Source of the DNA: Mycolicibacterium neoaurum VKM Ac-1815D
GTDB lineage: Bacteria > Actinomycetota > Actinomycetes > Mycobacteriales > Mycobacteriaceae
Length of the DNA stretch: 64,000 nt
Assembly: GCF_000317305.3 (NCBI RefSeq)
Contig: NC_023036.2
Coordinates: 1,302,001 to 1,366,000, forward strand
Direction: 5' to 3'
Part shown: positions 35,125 to 51,220 of the stretch, piece by piece
How positions within the stretch are numbered: the stretch's first letter is position 1
Layout of the letters: every line of letters starts with the position of its first letter
Position numbers and translations under genes: made by a program
The notes under the pieces: model-generated
The model's input: the letters and a program-made list of their open reading frames with translations, nothing else
Database searches by the model: none
Told to the model about the DNA's origin: nothing

Positions 35125-35355
35125 CCGAGCAAATCTGAAAACTCCACAGCCGACACGGCCTTATCTCTTGACGGACGGCGGCAAACGGGCCAGTCTGTTG
35201 GGCAGCAATGTATGAGGCAAAGTGCAGGATCCAGTCGCCAGCCAGCGCCGGACGCACCCCATACATGCCGTGGTTGAGGAATGCGCCATGTTCCGCTATT
35301 GTTGGACGTTGCGCTGGCTGCATCCTGCCCACCCTTCTGTGCACCTGACATCGTG

Positions 35356-35390
35356 GACCTAGCCTGAGCCCCTGCTCAGTGATCTAGGTC
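35356..35390. promoter_or_regulatory. Two-part hairpin about 70 bp upstream of rpoB
   Basis: An outer stem GACCTAG/CTAGGTC (35356-35362 and 35384-35390) encloses an inner stem CTGAGC/GCTCAG (35364-35369 and 35374-35379). The position suggests an operator or leader hairpin of the rpoBC operon. No T-tract follows. Confidence 0.5.
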
Positions 35391-35462
35391 GCGTGCCATT
35401 GCTCGAAGATTCGGGCTTGAGAGCCAGCCGAACCGATGCAGATATAGCTGGAAGGGTGCATC

Positions 35463-38942
<3,480 letters not shown>

Positions 38943-38955
38943 TAAGTATTTCTAG

Positions 38956-42933
<3,978 letters not shown>

Positions 42934-42943
42934 TTCGTTTCGG

Positions 42944-42979
42944 AAAAGGCCCTCGGGATTCGTCCCGGGGGCCTTTTTC
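42944..42979 (+). terminator. Rho-independent terminator after rpoC
   Basis: A stem of about 15 base pairs (42944-42958 AAAAGGCCCTCGGGA against 42963-42977) with a TTCG loop, one G-T pair, and the T-run built into the right arm. It ends the rpoBC transcript. Confidence 0.93.
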
Positions 42980-43045
42980 GTGCCCGGGTGCGCCGTGCGC
43001 TCGGTGTGTGCGCGGTTTCAGTCTCGCCGGGGATCAACCCGTTCC

Positions 43046-43095
43046 GGCTGAATCCAGGTAGGCATCCGGCTGTCTGGAGCTACCTGGCTTCAGCC
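43046..43095. repeat. Inverted repeat between rpoC and end
   Basis: The 16-base arm GGCTGAATCCAGGTAG (43046-43061) matches the inverse of 43080-43095 at 15 of 16 positions, with 18 bases between. It lies about 70 bases after the rpoC terminator and 115 bases before the end gene, with no T-tract. Confidence 0.8.
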
Positions 43096-43209
43096 CGCCG
43101 GCCGATTGGGCTCGCGACACTGAAACGTGGTCGTGCTGGTCTGCGGGCTGGGCACATTCCTGCCCGGCACCCCGCAGGGCCCCTCGGTGCGCGCGCCTAG
43201 ACTGGCCGC

Positions 43210-43959
43210 GTGCTCATCGGATCTCATGTGAACCCCGACGACCCGCTGGCCGCGGCCGCCGCAGAGAACGCCGACGTGGTGCAGTTCTTCCTCGGCAACC
43301 CGCAGAGCTGGAAGAAGCCCAAGCCCCGCGAGGACGCCGAAACACTCAAGGCCGCGGCCGTCCCGCTCTACGTGCACGCGCCGTACCTGATCAACGTGGC
43401 ATCGGCGAACAACCGGGTGCGCATCCCGTCCCGCAAGATCCTGCAGGACACCTGCGACGCCGCCGCCGAGATCAACGCGACGGCGGTGATCGTGCACGGC
43501 GGGCACGCCGACGACAACGATATGGAAGCCGGGTTCGAGCGCTGGGCCAAGGCGCTGGACTACCTGGAGACCGACGTCCCGGTGTACCTGGAGAACACCG
43601 CGGGCGGCGACCACGCGATGGCGCGGCATTTCGACACCATCGGCCGGCTGTGGGAGCGCATCGGCGACAAGGGGATCGGGTTCTGCCTGGACACCTGCCA
43701 TGCGTGGGCGGCCGGCGAAGCCCTCATCGACGCGGTCGACCGGATCAAGGCCATCACCGGGCGCATCGATCTGGTGCACTGCAACGACTCGCGGGACGCG
43801 GCGGGCTCCGGCGCCGACCGGCACGCCAACTTCGGCACCGGCCAGATCGATCCCGACCTGCTGGTGGCCGTCGTCAAGGCCGCCGGTGCCCCGGTGATCT
43901 GCGAGACGTCCGAGGACGGCCGCAAGGACGACATCGCCTTCCTGCGCGACAACATCTGA
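43210..43959 (+). CDS. end: Endonuclease IV (AP endonuclease)
   Basis: A 249-residue AP endonuclease of the Nfo family, which cuts DNA at abasic sites during base excision repair using three zinc ions. The metal ligands are recognisable in order: IGSHVNP near the start, [65 protein letters not shown] and the terminal VICETSED. The protein is shorter than E. coli Nfo (285), as usual for mycobacteria. The gene follows rpoC with a 276-base gap and its own terminator-separated promoter, as Rv0670 does. Confidence 0.95.
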   Translation: MLIGSHVNPDDPLAAAAAENADVVQFFLGNPQSWKKPKPREDAETLKAAAVPLYVHAPYLINVASANNRVRIPSRKILQDTCDAAAEINATAVIVHGGHADDNDMEAGFERWAKALDYLETDVPVYLENTAGGDHAMARHFDTIGRLWERIGDKGIGFCLDTCHAWAAGEALIDAVDRIKAITGRIDLVHCNDSRDAAGSGADRHANFGTGQIDPDLLVAVVKAAGAPVICETSEDGRKDDIAFLRDNI

Positions 43960-44020
43960 CACCACACCGCAACCTTGAGCAAACGGTAGGTGGCCAACGG
44001 GTGAACTAGGCTCCCGTAAC

Positions 44021-45082
44021 GTGGCCACGATCGACGAGGAACAGTCGATCGTTTCGCCACCCGCAAGTCCCGACCGCCGAGCCCAGCGCCTGCGCTATCT
44101 GCGTTACGCCGCGATCGCGACCTGGGCGGGCGTCGTCATCTATCGCACGGTGACCGACGGTTTCGCCTTCAACCGCGAGCTACTGCTGGTCTATATCGGC
44201 ACCGGCCTGATGGCGGCCAGCATCGGCCAGGGGCGCGCGATGCTCTACGTCATCCGCGACTGGCTGCCGTTCGCCTTGCTGCTGATCGCCTACGACCTGA
44301 GCCGCGGCGCGGCCGATCTGGTCGGCAGACCGACGCTGTGGCACTGGCAGGCCGATGCCGACCGGTGGCTGTTCTTCGGGACCATGCCGACGGTGTGGCT
44401 TCAGGAGCGGCTCAAACTGCCCGAGCCGCCGCTGTGGGAAGTGCTGATCAGCTCGGTGTACATGTCCTTTTTCATCCTCCCGTATGTCATCGCCGGTGTG
44501 CTCTGGCTGCGCAACCGCGATGAGTGGAAGAGCTTCGTCAAACTGTTCGTGAGCTTGAACTTCGCCGGTCTGCTCATCTACGCGCTGGTGCCCGCGGCAC
44601 CGCCGTGGGCGGCGGCACGGTGCACCGCCGCCGATGTGGCCGGGGGGCCGTCGGGACCGGAGTGCATGTTCGGTACCGCGCGCGGCGTGCCCGACGGCGG
44701 GGTGCTCGGCGCGATGGGCACCAGCATGGAGGGCGCCAACGAGTGGATCGAGCGCATCGTCGCCAGGGGCTGGCGGGCGCTGGATCTGCATACCGCCACT
44801 GCTCTGCTCGACCAGGGTCAGGCCAGCGTCAACCTCGTCGCGGCCATCCCGTCGCTGCATGCCGGCATGTCCGCCGCGCTCGCCGCCTTCCTGTGGACGC
44901 GGCTGAGCCGGCGCTGGCGGCCGGTCCTGATCGCCTACCCGCTGGTGATGGCGTTCACGTTGGTCTACACCGCCGAGCACTATGTCATCGACGTCCTGCT
45001 CGGCTGGGGTCTGGCCGCGGTGGTGTTCTACGGCCTGTCGTTATACGAATCGCGCCGCGCTGCGGCGACCACGGCCGGCTGA
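44021..45082 (+). CDS. PAP2-superfamily integral membrane protein (inositolphosphotransferase-like)
   Basis: A 353-residue protein with about six or seven membrane helices. The PAP2-type catalytic motifs are AAIPSLHAGMSAALAAF near 283 and YTAEHYVIDVLLGWGLAA near 315, with His as nucleophile and acid. An extracytoplasmic loop with two Cys (RCTAADVAGG and PECMFGTARG) lies before them. This architecture, PAP2_3/AUR1-like, is shared with enzymes moving phosphoinositol or phosphate head groups in membrane lipids. The exact substrate is unknown. The start is GTG. It follows end by 61 bases and converges with the TetR gene 7 bases on. Confidence 0.82.
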   Translation: MATIDEEQSIVSPPASPDRRAQRLRYLRYAAIATWAGVVIYRTVTDGFAFNRELLLVYIGTGLMAASIGQGRAMLYVIRDWLPFALLLIAYDLSRGAADLVGRPTLWHWQADADRWLFFGTMPTVWLQERLKLPEPPLWEVLISSVYMSFFILPYVIAGVLWLRNRDEWKSFVKLFVSLNFAGLLIYALVPAAPPWAAARCTAADVAGGPSGPECMFGTARGVPDGGVLGAMGTSMEGANEWIERIVARGWRALDLHTATALLDQGQASVNLVAAIPSLHAGMSAALAAFLWTRLSRRWRPVLIAYPLVMAFTLVYTAEHYVIDVLLGWGLAAVVFYGLSLYESRRAAATTAG

Positions 45083-45089
45083 CCGGACC

Positions 45090-45686
45090 TCAGACGCCGG
45101 CCGCGGCGATGACCATGTCGGCCAGCACGGCCAGATCGGCCTGCGCGCGCTCGTCGTCGGGGTCGCAGGCGTATTGCATCGTCAGGCCGTCGACGCCGGC
45201 CAGGATGAGCCGGGCCAGCTGGTCATAGCCGACGGCGCTGTTCTCACCGGCGTTGGTGGCCGCACTCCGGCACCACTGCGCGATGGCGTCGGCGTAGCGC
45301 TGGTACTCCCACTGCGCCAGGTGCTCAAGGCCCGGCTGCCGCAGTGCGTAGTTGACCAGTTCGAATTGCATCAGCTGGGAGTCGACCTGCCCGACGACCA
45401 GCTCGGACCAGAAGACCGTCAGGCCCTGCCGGACGGCATGGGCCAGTCCGCGGTCGACGTCGACGCTGGCGGTCAGGACGGTCGAGATCTCCTCGATGAC
45501 GTCCTCGATGACGGCCCGCAGCAGTAGTTCCTTGCTCGGGAACACGTATTGCAATGTGCCGAGCGGCACCTCGGCTTCGGCGGCGACGGCGCGCAGCGCG
45601 GTGGCCGCGACACCCTGACGTGACATCACGGCGCGGGCCGCGGCCACGAACTGCTTACTGCGTATCGACGCCTCGACGTAGGGCAT
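45090..45686 (-). CDS. TetR/AcrR family transcriptional regulator
   Basis: A 198-residue regulator. The helix-turn-helix part runs RSKQFVAAARAVMSRQGVAA, then TALRAVAAEAEVPLGTLQYVFPSKELLLRAV, where LQYVFPSKE is the recognition-helix signature. The C-terminal domain (VDSQLMQFELVNYALRQPGL) is like that of regulators of fatty acid or small-molecule genes. The gene is 2 bases downstream of the cupin gene, so they are co-transcribed. The pair is divergent from fadE8, and the 47-base gap contains an inverted repeat that may be its operator. Confidence 0.9.
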   Translation of the reverse strand: MPYVEASIRSKQFVAAARAVMSRQGVAATALRAVAAEAEVPLGTLQYVFPSKELLLRAVIEDVIEEISTVLTASVDVDRGLAHAVRQGLTVFWSELVVGQVDSQLMQFELVNYALRQPGLEHLAQWEYQRYADAIAQWCRSAATNAGENSAVGYDQLARLILAGVDGLTMQYACDPDDERAQADLAVLADMVIAAAGV

Positions 45687-45688
45687 GG

Positions 45689-46039
45689 CTAGGTGAGGTA
45701 GATCTTGCGCAGGGTCTCGGTGACCGTCCAGGTGGTCTGCGCGCCCGCGGCAAGGCGCCCGACGTCGCCGGCCCGCAGCTCCATGGTGGGGGAGCCGTCG
45801 GCGAAGTCGACGGTGGCCGCGCCGCTGAGCACGACGAAGATCTCGTCGGCCTCGACGTCGGTCATGGTGCCGACGGACATCTCCCAGACGCCGACCTCCA
45901 GGCCGCCGACCAGGGTCAGTGTCGACGCCGCGGTGCTCGGATCGCCCGCAACCGACTGGCCGGCGGGCACCCGCTCATGGTCGAGGGTGAGGTCGGCGGC
46001 ATGGACGACGGTGTTGGGTTGCACCGCACGAGTATGCAC
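45689..46039 (-). CDS. Cupin-domain protein
   Basis: A 116-residue single-domain cupin of the DUF861 type related to ureidoglycine aminohydrolase-like proteins. The motifs are VGVWEMSVGTMTDVEADEIFVVLSG (metal-site motif 1, with Glu in place of some His) and LRAGDVGRLAAGAQTTWTV (motif 2). Few histidines remain, so metal binding or catalysis is uncertain, and it may be a sensor or a small-molecule binder. It is the first gene of a minus-strand pair with a TetR gene and divergent from fadE8. Confidence 0.82.
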   Translation of the reverse strand: MHTRAVQPNTVVHAADLTLDHERVPAGQSVAGDPSTAASTLTLVGGLEVGVWEMSVGTMTDVEADEIFVVLSGAATVDFADGSPTMELRAGDVGRLAAGAQTTWTVTETLRKIYLT

Positions 46040-46079
46040 CTGTTACGTATCTTGTGCAGTTGTCGAAAAAGTGTAACAG
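46040..46079. promoter_or_regulatory. Inverted repeat in the cupin-fadE8 gap
   Basis: CTGTTAC (46040-46046) and its inverse GTAACAG (46073-46079) are 26 bases apart between the divergent cupin/TetR and fadE8 genes. The right half-site ends 7 bases before the fadE8 ATG. A TetR binding site is the simplest reading. Confidence 0.45.
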
Positions 46080-46086
46080 TGGTCGG

Positions 46087-47706
46087 ATGGCCACCCATGT
46101 CGTCACCAATCAGGTTCCGCCGCTGCGCGACCACAATCCCGCCTCCTCACCGGTACTGATGGAAGCGCTCATCCGGGAGGGCGGCGGGTGGGGCGCCGAT
46201 GAGATCACCGAGCTCGGCGCGCTCAGCGGATCGGACAAGGCCCAACGCTGGGGCGAGCTCGCCGATCGGCACCGCCCCGTTCTACACACCCACGACCGGT
46301 ACGGATACCGCGTCGACGAGGTCGAATACGACCCGGCCTACCACGAGCTGATGAACGTCGCGGTGGGCCACGGTCTGCACGCCGCGCCGTGGGCCGACGA
46401 CCGCGCGGGATCCCATGTGGTGCGCGCGGCCAAAACCTCGGTGTGGACCCCCGAGCCGGGACATATCTGCCCGATCTCGATGACCTACGCCGTCGTCCCC
46501 GCGTTGCGGTTCAACGCCGAGCTGACCGCGGTCTACGAGCCCCTGCTGACCAGCCGCGTCTACGATCCCGAGCTCGCCGTGCCGACCACGAAAGCCGGCA
46601 TCACCGCGGGCATGTCGATGACCGAGAAGCAGGGCGGCTCCGATGTCCGGGCGGGCACCACCGAGGCGACCCCAAACGGCGACGGCACCTACTCGCTGCG
46701 CGGGCACAAGTGGTTCACCTCGGCCCCGATGAGCGATGTCTTCCTGGTGCTCGCCCAGACCGCGCAGGGCGTGAGTTGTTTCTTCCTGCCCCGCGTGTTG
46801 CCCGACGGCACCCGCAACCGGATGTTCCTGCAACGGCTGAAGAACAAGCTCGGCAACCATGCCAATGCCTCCAGCGAGGTCGAGTACGACGGCGCGACGG
46901 CGTGGCTGGTCGGCGAGGAGGGTCGCGGGGTCAAGACCATCATCGAGATGGTCAACCTGACCCGGCTGGATTGCACCCTGGGCAGCGCCACCAGCATGCG
47001 CGCCGGCCTGGCCCGCGCCGTGCACCACGCGCAGTACCGAAAGGCCTTCGGCGCCTACCTGATCGACCAACCCCAGATGCGCAATGTGCTGGCCGACCTC
47101 GCCATCGAGGCCGAGGCCGCCACCATGCTGGCCATGCGGATGGCCGGTGCCACCGACGCCGCGGTGCGCGGTGACGAAAGGGAGTCGCTGTTGCGGCGCA
47201 TCGGGCTGGCCGCCGCGAAGTACTGGGTATGTAAGCGCGCCACCCCGCACGCCGCCGAGGCGATGGAATGCCTCGGCGGCAACGGCTACGTCGAGGACTC
47301 CGGCATGCCGCGGCTCTACCGGGAGGCCCCGCTGATGGGCATCTGGGAAGGATCGGGAAACGTCAGCGCGCTGGACACACTGCGTGCCATGGTCACCCGG
47401 CCGGAATGCGTCGACGTCCTGTTCGAGGAACTGGCGCCGGCGTCGGACCCACGCCTGGACGCCCATGTGGCACAGCTGAAGACCGCCCTTGGCGATTTCA
47501 CCGATATCGAGCACCGGGCCCGCAAGATCACCGAGGACATCGCGCTGGCCCTGCAGGGCGCGCTGCTGGTGCGGCACGGCCATCCGGCCGTCGCCGAGGC
47601 CTTCCTGACCAGCCGCCTCGGCGGACAATGGGGTGGAGCGTTCGGCACCCTGCCGACCGGTCTGGACCTGGCACCGGTGATCGAGCGCGCGATGGTCAAG
47701 GGATGA
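46087..47706 (+). CDS. fadE8: Acyl-CoA dehydrogenase, AidB/FadE8-type
   Basis: A 539-residue FAD-dependent acyl-CoA dehydrogenase of the AidB-like branch. Features include THVVTNQVPPL at the N-terminus, the flavin/substrate region GMSMTEKQGGSDVRAGTT, HKWFTSAPMSDVFLVLAQ, and the C-terminal ECLGGNGYVEDSGMPRLYRE, where the FAD-binding and catalytic residues lie. The sequence closely resembles M. tuberculosis FadE8 (Rv0672) as I recall it. It would oxidise an acyl-CoA as the first step of a beta-oxidation-like path. The ATG at 46087 lacks a strong ribosome binding site, which may mean a short or absent leader. It overlaps echA4 by ATGA. Confidence 0.93.
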   Translation: MATHVVTNQVPPLRDHNPASSPVLMEALIREGGGWGADEITELGALSGSDKAQRWGELADRHRPVLHTHDRYGYRVDEVEYDPAYHELMNVAVGHGLHAAPWADDRAGSHVVRAAKTSVWTPEPGHICPISMTYAVVPALRFNAELTAVYEPLLTSRVYDPELAVPTTKAGITAGMSMTEKQGGSDVRAGTTEATPNGDGTYSLRGHKWFTSAPMSDVFLVLAQTAQGVSCFFLPRVLPDGTRNRMFLQRLKNKLGNHANASSEVEYDGATAWLVGEEGRGVKTIIEMVNLTRLDCTLGSATSMRAGLARAVHHAQYRKAFGAYLIDQPQMRNVLADLAIEAEAATMLAMRMAGATDAAVRGDERESLLRRIGLAAAKYWVCKRATPHAAEAMECLGGNGYVEDSGMPRLYREAPLMGIWEGSGNVSALDTLRAMVTRPECVDVLFEELAPASDPRLDAHVAQLKTALGDFTDIEHRARKITEDIALALQGALLVRHGHPAVAEAFLTSRLGGQWGGAFGTLPTGLDLAPVIERAMVKG

Positions 47707-48629
47707 GCGCCGACACGCTGTCCTCCAGGCCCTTGAAAACGATGACCTACGAGGTGACCGATCGCATCGCCCGGATCACCTTCAATCGCCCCGACAAGGG
47801 CAATGCCATCGTCGCCGACACCCCGGTGGAGTTGGCAGCCTGCGTCGAGCGCGCCGACCTCGACCCGAACGTGCACGTGATCCTGGTTTCCGGTGCCGGC
47901 GAAGGGTTCTGCGCGGGATTCGACCTGGGCGCCTACGCCGACGGATCGTCGTCGCCGGGCAACGACTACCGCGGCACGGTGCTGGACGGGAAGACCCAGG
48001 CCGTCAACCACCTCCCCGACCGGCCCTGGGATCCGATGATCGACTATCAGATGATGAGCCGGTTCGTCCGCGGTTTCGCCAGCCTGATGCACTGCGACAA
48101 ACCGACCGTCGTCAAGATCCACGGCTACTGCGTGGCCGGCGGGACCGATATCGCGTTGCACGCCGATCAGGTCATCGCGGCATCGGATGCCAAGATCGGC
48201 TACCCACCGATGCGGGTGTGGGGTGTCCCGGCGGCCGGGCTTTGGGCGCACCGCCTCGGCGATCAGCGCGCGAAAAGGCTGCTGTTCACCGGGGATTGCA
48301 TCACCGGGGCGCAGGCCGCCGAATGGGGGTTGGCGGTGGAGGCGCCCGAGCCCGAGGATCTCGATGAGCGGACCGAACGACTCGTCGCGCGCATCGCGGC
48401 CATGCCGATCAACCAGCTCATCATGGCCAAGCTGGCCTGCAACACCGCACTGCTGCAGCAAGGTGTCGCCACCAGCAGGATGGTGAGCACCGTCTTCGAC
48501 GGTATCGCCAGGCACACCCCGGAGGGGCATGCCTTCGTCGCCGATGCCGTCGAGCACGGATTCCGCGAAGCGGTCCGCCACCGTGACGAGCCGCTCGGCG
48601 ACCATGGTCGCCGAGCCTCCGGAGTCTGA
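47703..48629 (+). CDS. echA4: Enoyl-CoA hydratase/isomerase, EchA4-type
   Basis: A 308-residue crotonase-fold protein that would hydrate or isomerise the enoyl-CoA made by FadE8. It shows ITFNRPDKGNAIV near residue 32, the oxyanion region GAGEGFCAGFDLGAY, and HGYCVAGGTDIALHADQVIA, the second oxyanion-forming block. The usual catalytic Glu region (PPMRVWGVPAAGLW) is changed from the common GI.P.G pattern, so isomerase or other activity is possible. The start overlaps fadE8 by ATGA and the stop overlaps the paaX-like gene by one base, so this is one tightly coupled operon. Confidence 0.9.
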   Translation: MSADTLSSRPLKTMTYEVTDRIARITFNRPDKGNAIVADTPVELAACVERADLDPNVHVILVSGAGEGFCAGFDLGAYADGSSSPGNDYRGTVLDGKTQAVNHLPDRPWDPMIDYQMMSRFVRGFASLMHCDKPTVVKIHGYCVAGGTDIALHADQVIAASDAKIGYPPMRVWGVPAAGLWAHRLGDQRAKRLLFTGDCITGAQAAEWGLAVEAPEPEDLDERTERLVARIAAMPINQLIMAKLACNTALLQQGVATSRMVSTVFDGIARHTPEGHAFVADAVEHGFREAVRHRDEPLGDHGRRASGV

Positions 48630-49342
48630 TGCGGCTGACCGCGCGTTCGGTGGTGCTCAGCGTGCTGCTCGGCGCGCACCCGGCGTGGGCATCGGCGGCC
48701 GAGTTGATCACGCTGACCTCCGATTTCGGCATCCGTGAGTCGACGTTGCGGGTGGCGCTGACCCGGATGGTCGGTGCCGGGGACCTGGTGCGCTCGGCCG
48801 ACGGGTATCGGCTCTCGGATCGCCTGCTGGCCCGGCAGCGCAGGCAGGATGCGGCGATCGAACCGCAGGAACGTGATTGGCGCGGGGTGTGGACGACGCT
48901 GGTGATCACCCGCGTCGGCGCCGATGCCCGCAGCCGGTCCGAACTGCGGAACACACTGTCACAACACAGATTCGGTGAGCTGCGTGACGGGGTGTGGCTG
49001 CGGCCGGACAACTTGCAGGTGGCGCTCCCGGCCGATGTGCTGGCACGGACGAGAGTGCTGCACAGCCGCGATGATGATCCCGCCGGATTGGTGGCCCAGT
49101 TGTGGGATCTGGATGGCTGGGCAGCCGAAGGTGCCCGCCTGCTCGACGAGATCGAGAGCGCGGAGGACGTTCCCATGCGATTCGTCGCCGCGGCGGCGAT
49201 CGTGCGCCAGCTGCTGACCGATCCGGTGCTGCCCGTCGAACTGTTGCCGGCGGGCTGGCCGGGGGAGCGGCTTCGCCGCGCCTACCGGACCTTCGCGGCC
49301 GAATTGGTCGCGCGACGTGACGAGAAAGTGGAGGCGATATGA
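48629..49342 (+). CDS. PaaX-family transcriptional regulator
   Basis: A 237-residue regulator like PaaX, the repressor of phenylacetate genes that responds to an aryl-CoA. The N-terminal winged helix (ARSVVLSVLLGAHPAWASAA, then IRESTLRVALTRMVGAGDLVR) is followed by the conserved YRLSDRLLARQRRQ hinge. The middle carries RFGELRDGVWLRPDNL and the C-terminal all-helical domain carries a WDLDGW motif, as in PaaX. It is embedded between two enoyl-CoA hydratase genes with overlapping ends, so it probably regulates this operon by an acyl-CoA ligand. It corresponds in place to Rv0674. Confidence 0.88.
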   Translation: MRLTARSVVLSVLLGAHPAWASAAELITLTSDFGIRESTLRVALTRMVGAGDLVRSADGYRLSDRLLARQRRQDAAIEPQERDWRGVWTTLVITRVGADARSRSELRNTLSQHRFGELRDGVWLRPDNLQVALPADVLARTRVLHSRDDDPAGLVAQLWDLDGWAAEGARLLDEIESAEDVPMRFVAAAAIVRQLLTDPVLPVELLPAGWPGERLRRAYRTFAAELVARRDEKVEAI

Positions 49343-50112
49343 GCGCGCAGGCCGGCTCGGTACGGGTGGAGCGCAACGGACCGGTGACGACGGTGATCAT
49401 GAACAGACCCGCCGCGCGCAATGCCGTCGATGGGCCGACCGCCGCCGAACTCTATGCGGCCTTCGAGGAGTTCGACGCCGATCCGGACGCCGCGGTGGCT
49501 GTGCTCTGTGGTGACAACGGAACATTCTGTGCCGGAGCCGATCTCAAGGCGATGGGCACGCCGCAAAGCAACCGGGTACGCCCCGACGGGCCAGGGCCGA
49601 TGGGCCCGACGCGGATGGTGCTGTCCAAGCCGGTGATCGCGGCGGTCAGCGGATATGCCGTGGCGGGCGGTCTGGAACTGGCGCTGTGGTGTGACCTGCG
49701 GGTGGTCGAGGACGATGCCGTGTTCGGGGTGTTCTGCCGGCGGTGGGGGGTCCCGCTCATCGACGGCGGCACGGTGCGGTTGCCCCGCCTGATCGGGCAC
49801 AGTCGGGCGATGGACCTGATCCTGACCGGACGCGCGGTCGATGCCGACGAGGCACTGCAGATCGGGTTGGCCAACCGGGTGGTGCCCGCCGGCCAGGCGC
49901 GCACGGCGGCCGAGGAGTTGGCGGCTCAACTCGCCGCGCTCCCGCAGGGCTGCATGCGCGCCGACCGGCTCTCGGCGCTGCACCAGTGGGGCGAAACCGA
50001 AGACGAGGCAATGGCTTTCGAATTCGACAGCTTGCAGAAGTCGTCAGCCGAATTGCTGGCCGGTGCGAAACGGTTCGCCGACGGCGCGGGCCGGCACGGC
50101 GCACAGAGCTGA
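49339..50112 (+). CDS. echA5: Enoyl-CoA hydratase, EchA5-type
   Basis: A 257-residue crotonase. It has TTVIMNRPAARNAVDGPTA near the N-terminus, CGDNGTFCAGADLKAMG (first oxyanion loop) and AAVSGYAVAGGLELALWCDL (second loop). GVFCRRWGVPLIDGGTVRLP carries the changed region where the second catalytic Glu often lies. Last gene of the four-gene acyl-CoA operon, overlapping the regulator gene by ATGA. It is convergent with the DUF3060 gene 8 bases later. The native acyl-CoA substrate is unknown. Confidence 0.9.
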   Translation: MSAQAGSVRVERNGPVTTVIMNRPAARNAVDGPTAAELYAAFEEFDADPDAAVAVLCGDNGTFCAGADLKAMGTPQSNRVRPDGPGPMGPTRMVLSKPVIAAVSGYAVAGGLELALWCDLRVVEDDAVFGVFCRRWGVPLIDGGTVRLPRLIGHSRAMDLILTGRAVDADEALQIGLANRVVPAGQARTAAEELAAQLAALPQGCMRADRLSALHQWGETEDEAMAFEFDSLQKSSAELLAGAKRFADGAGRHGAQS

Positions 50113-50120
50113 GCTGTCGA

Positions 50121-50519
50121 CTAGCCCTTGTCGACCTTGTTGCCGCTGCCCAGATCCTCGATCTTCGGATCCCCGGCGAGGTAGACGACGGTGTTGTCCA
50201 GACCCACCACGCTGATCTTGGTCTCCACGTTGTCCAGCGTGATCTTGTTGTCCGCACCACCCACGTTGACGCTCGAGCACGTTCCCTTGACCGTCAGCAC
50301 GTTGTTGGATCCACCGATGTTCAGCGCCTTGCCCTCGGCGCAGTCGATATCGGCGGTGGTGCCCACCGACCCGTAGTTGATGGTGTTGCCGATCTGGACC
50401 TGTGCACCCGAGGTGCCCGCCGTGACCGACGTCCGGCCCGACTCGTCGCCGGACCCGCAGGCGGTCAATCCGAGTGCGAGCAGAACCACCGCCGATAACC
50501 CGACGACCTGAGTGCGCAT
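50121..50519 (-). CDS. DUF3060 lipoprotein
   Basis: A 132-residue predicted lipoprotein. The signal is MRTQVVGLSAVVLLALGLTAC with lipobox LTAC. The mature part is a small repeat of beta strands rich in G, N, V and T (QIGNTINYGSVGTTADIDC, NIGGSNNVLTVKGTC, NVGGADNKITLDNVE). This is the DUF3060 pattern of short parallel-beta-like repeats with two Cys. Function is unknown; homologues in M. tuberculosis are, from memory, the Rv0679c/Rv0680c pair. It is the last gene of a minus-strand group of three and lies 29 bases downstream of the VanX-type gene. Confidence 0.85.
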   Translation of the reverse strand: MRTQVVGLSAVVLLALGLTACGSGDESGRTSVTAGTSGAQVQIGNTINYGSVGTTADIDCAEGKALNIGGSNNVLTVKGTCSSVNVGGADNKITLDNVETKISVVGLDNTVVYLAGDPKIEDLGSGNKVDKG

Positions 50520-50548
50520 GCTTCCTCGATTCTCTTTCTGGTGTGCGG

Positions 50549-51217
50549 CTAACCGAGCGGCACATTGATGATCGGTCGCGGCGCTCCGGCTCCGGGCCCG
50601 TCGAAATGCCACCACTCACCGTCGTACACCGACAATCCGCCGGCGGCCATGGCCGCGCGCAGGACGGCCCGGTTCTGCTGTGCGGCCGGGCTCACCCCGT
50701 CGGTGGCATAGGCCATCGCATCGGGGGTGAAGGAATCGAAATCGGTGCCCATATCGGTCAGGCCCGTCGCGCCGTAGGTCGTGACATCCACCGAGCGGCC
50801 GGATTCGTGGCTCTTGGAATAGTCGCCGGGGCGGGCCACCCATGCCGGATTGGAGACCACTTCGAACATCCGTACCTGCACGTCATGCGGTCGGTAGCAG
50901 TCCCAGAACACCAGCCGCAGGCCCTGCGCGCGAAGTTGCGCGGCGGCGACGGCCAACCCCTGTGCCAGCGACTCGTGCACCAGGCAGCGGGCCCCCGGCG
51001 GGTACAGCGGTGTGCCCACGAAATTGTTCGCGGTGGCGTAGCGCAGATCTATCAGGGCATCGGGCACCGCGGCGCGGACATCGATGAACCCGACGGCGCG
51101 GGCCGCCGCCGACACCGGGGGAGCAGGTTGCGCGCTGGCCACCGGCGAGAGATCGGGATTCACAGCGAGGCCACCTATTCCGCACAGCAGGGCGAACAGG
51201 GTGAGGAGTCGGCGCAC
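50549..51217 (-). CDS. Secreted D-alanyl-D-alanine dipeptidase-like (M15D/VanX) protein
   Basis: A 222-residue secreted protein. A signal peptide (MRRLLTLFALLCGIGG, cleaved near VASAQ) precedes a VanX-type zinc peptidase fold. It begins FIDVRAAVPDALIDLRYATANNFVG and has LRLVFWDCYRPHDVQ. The zinc motif SKSHESGRSVDV (SxHxxGxAxD type) and the second motif GEWWHFD (ExxH) are intact. It would split D-Ala-D-Ala or related dipeptides released from peptidoglycan outside the membrane. The start is GTG. It sits between two DUF3060 genes with gaps of 3 and 29 bases, so it probably belongs to the same transcript. Confidence 0.88.
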   Translation of the reverse strand: MRRLLTLFALLCGIGGLAVNPDLSPVASAQPAPPVSAAARAVGFIDVRAAVPDALIDLRYATANNFVGTPLYPPGARCLVHESLAQGLAVAAAQLRAQGLRLVFWDCYRPHDVQVRMFEVVSNPAWVARPGDYSKSHESGRSVDVTTYGATGLTDMGTDFDSFTPDAMAYATDGVSPAAQQNRAVLRAAMAAGGLSVYDGEWWHFDGPGAGAPRPIINVPLG

Positions 51218-51220
51218 GGG

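Larger units (their letters stand above)
35049..35462. other. rpoB upstream region
   Basis: About 410 non-coding bases between mkl and rpoB that must hold the rpoB promoter and leader. Visible structure is a perfect 20-base inverted repeat (35057-35124) and a two-part hairpin (35356-35390), both listed separately. A TTGACG at 35168 lacks a well-placed -10 box. The M. tuberculosis region between mkl and rpoB carries many extra genes, from memory; none is present here. Confidence 0.6.
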
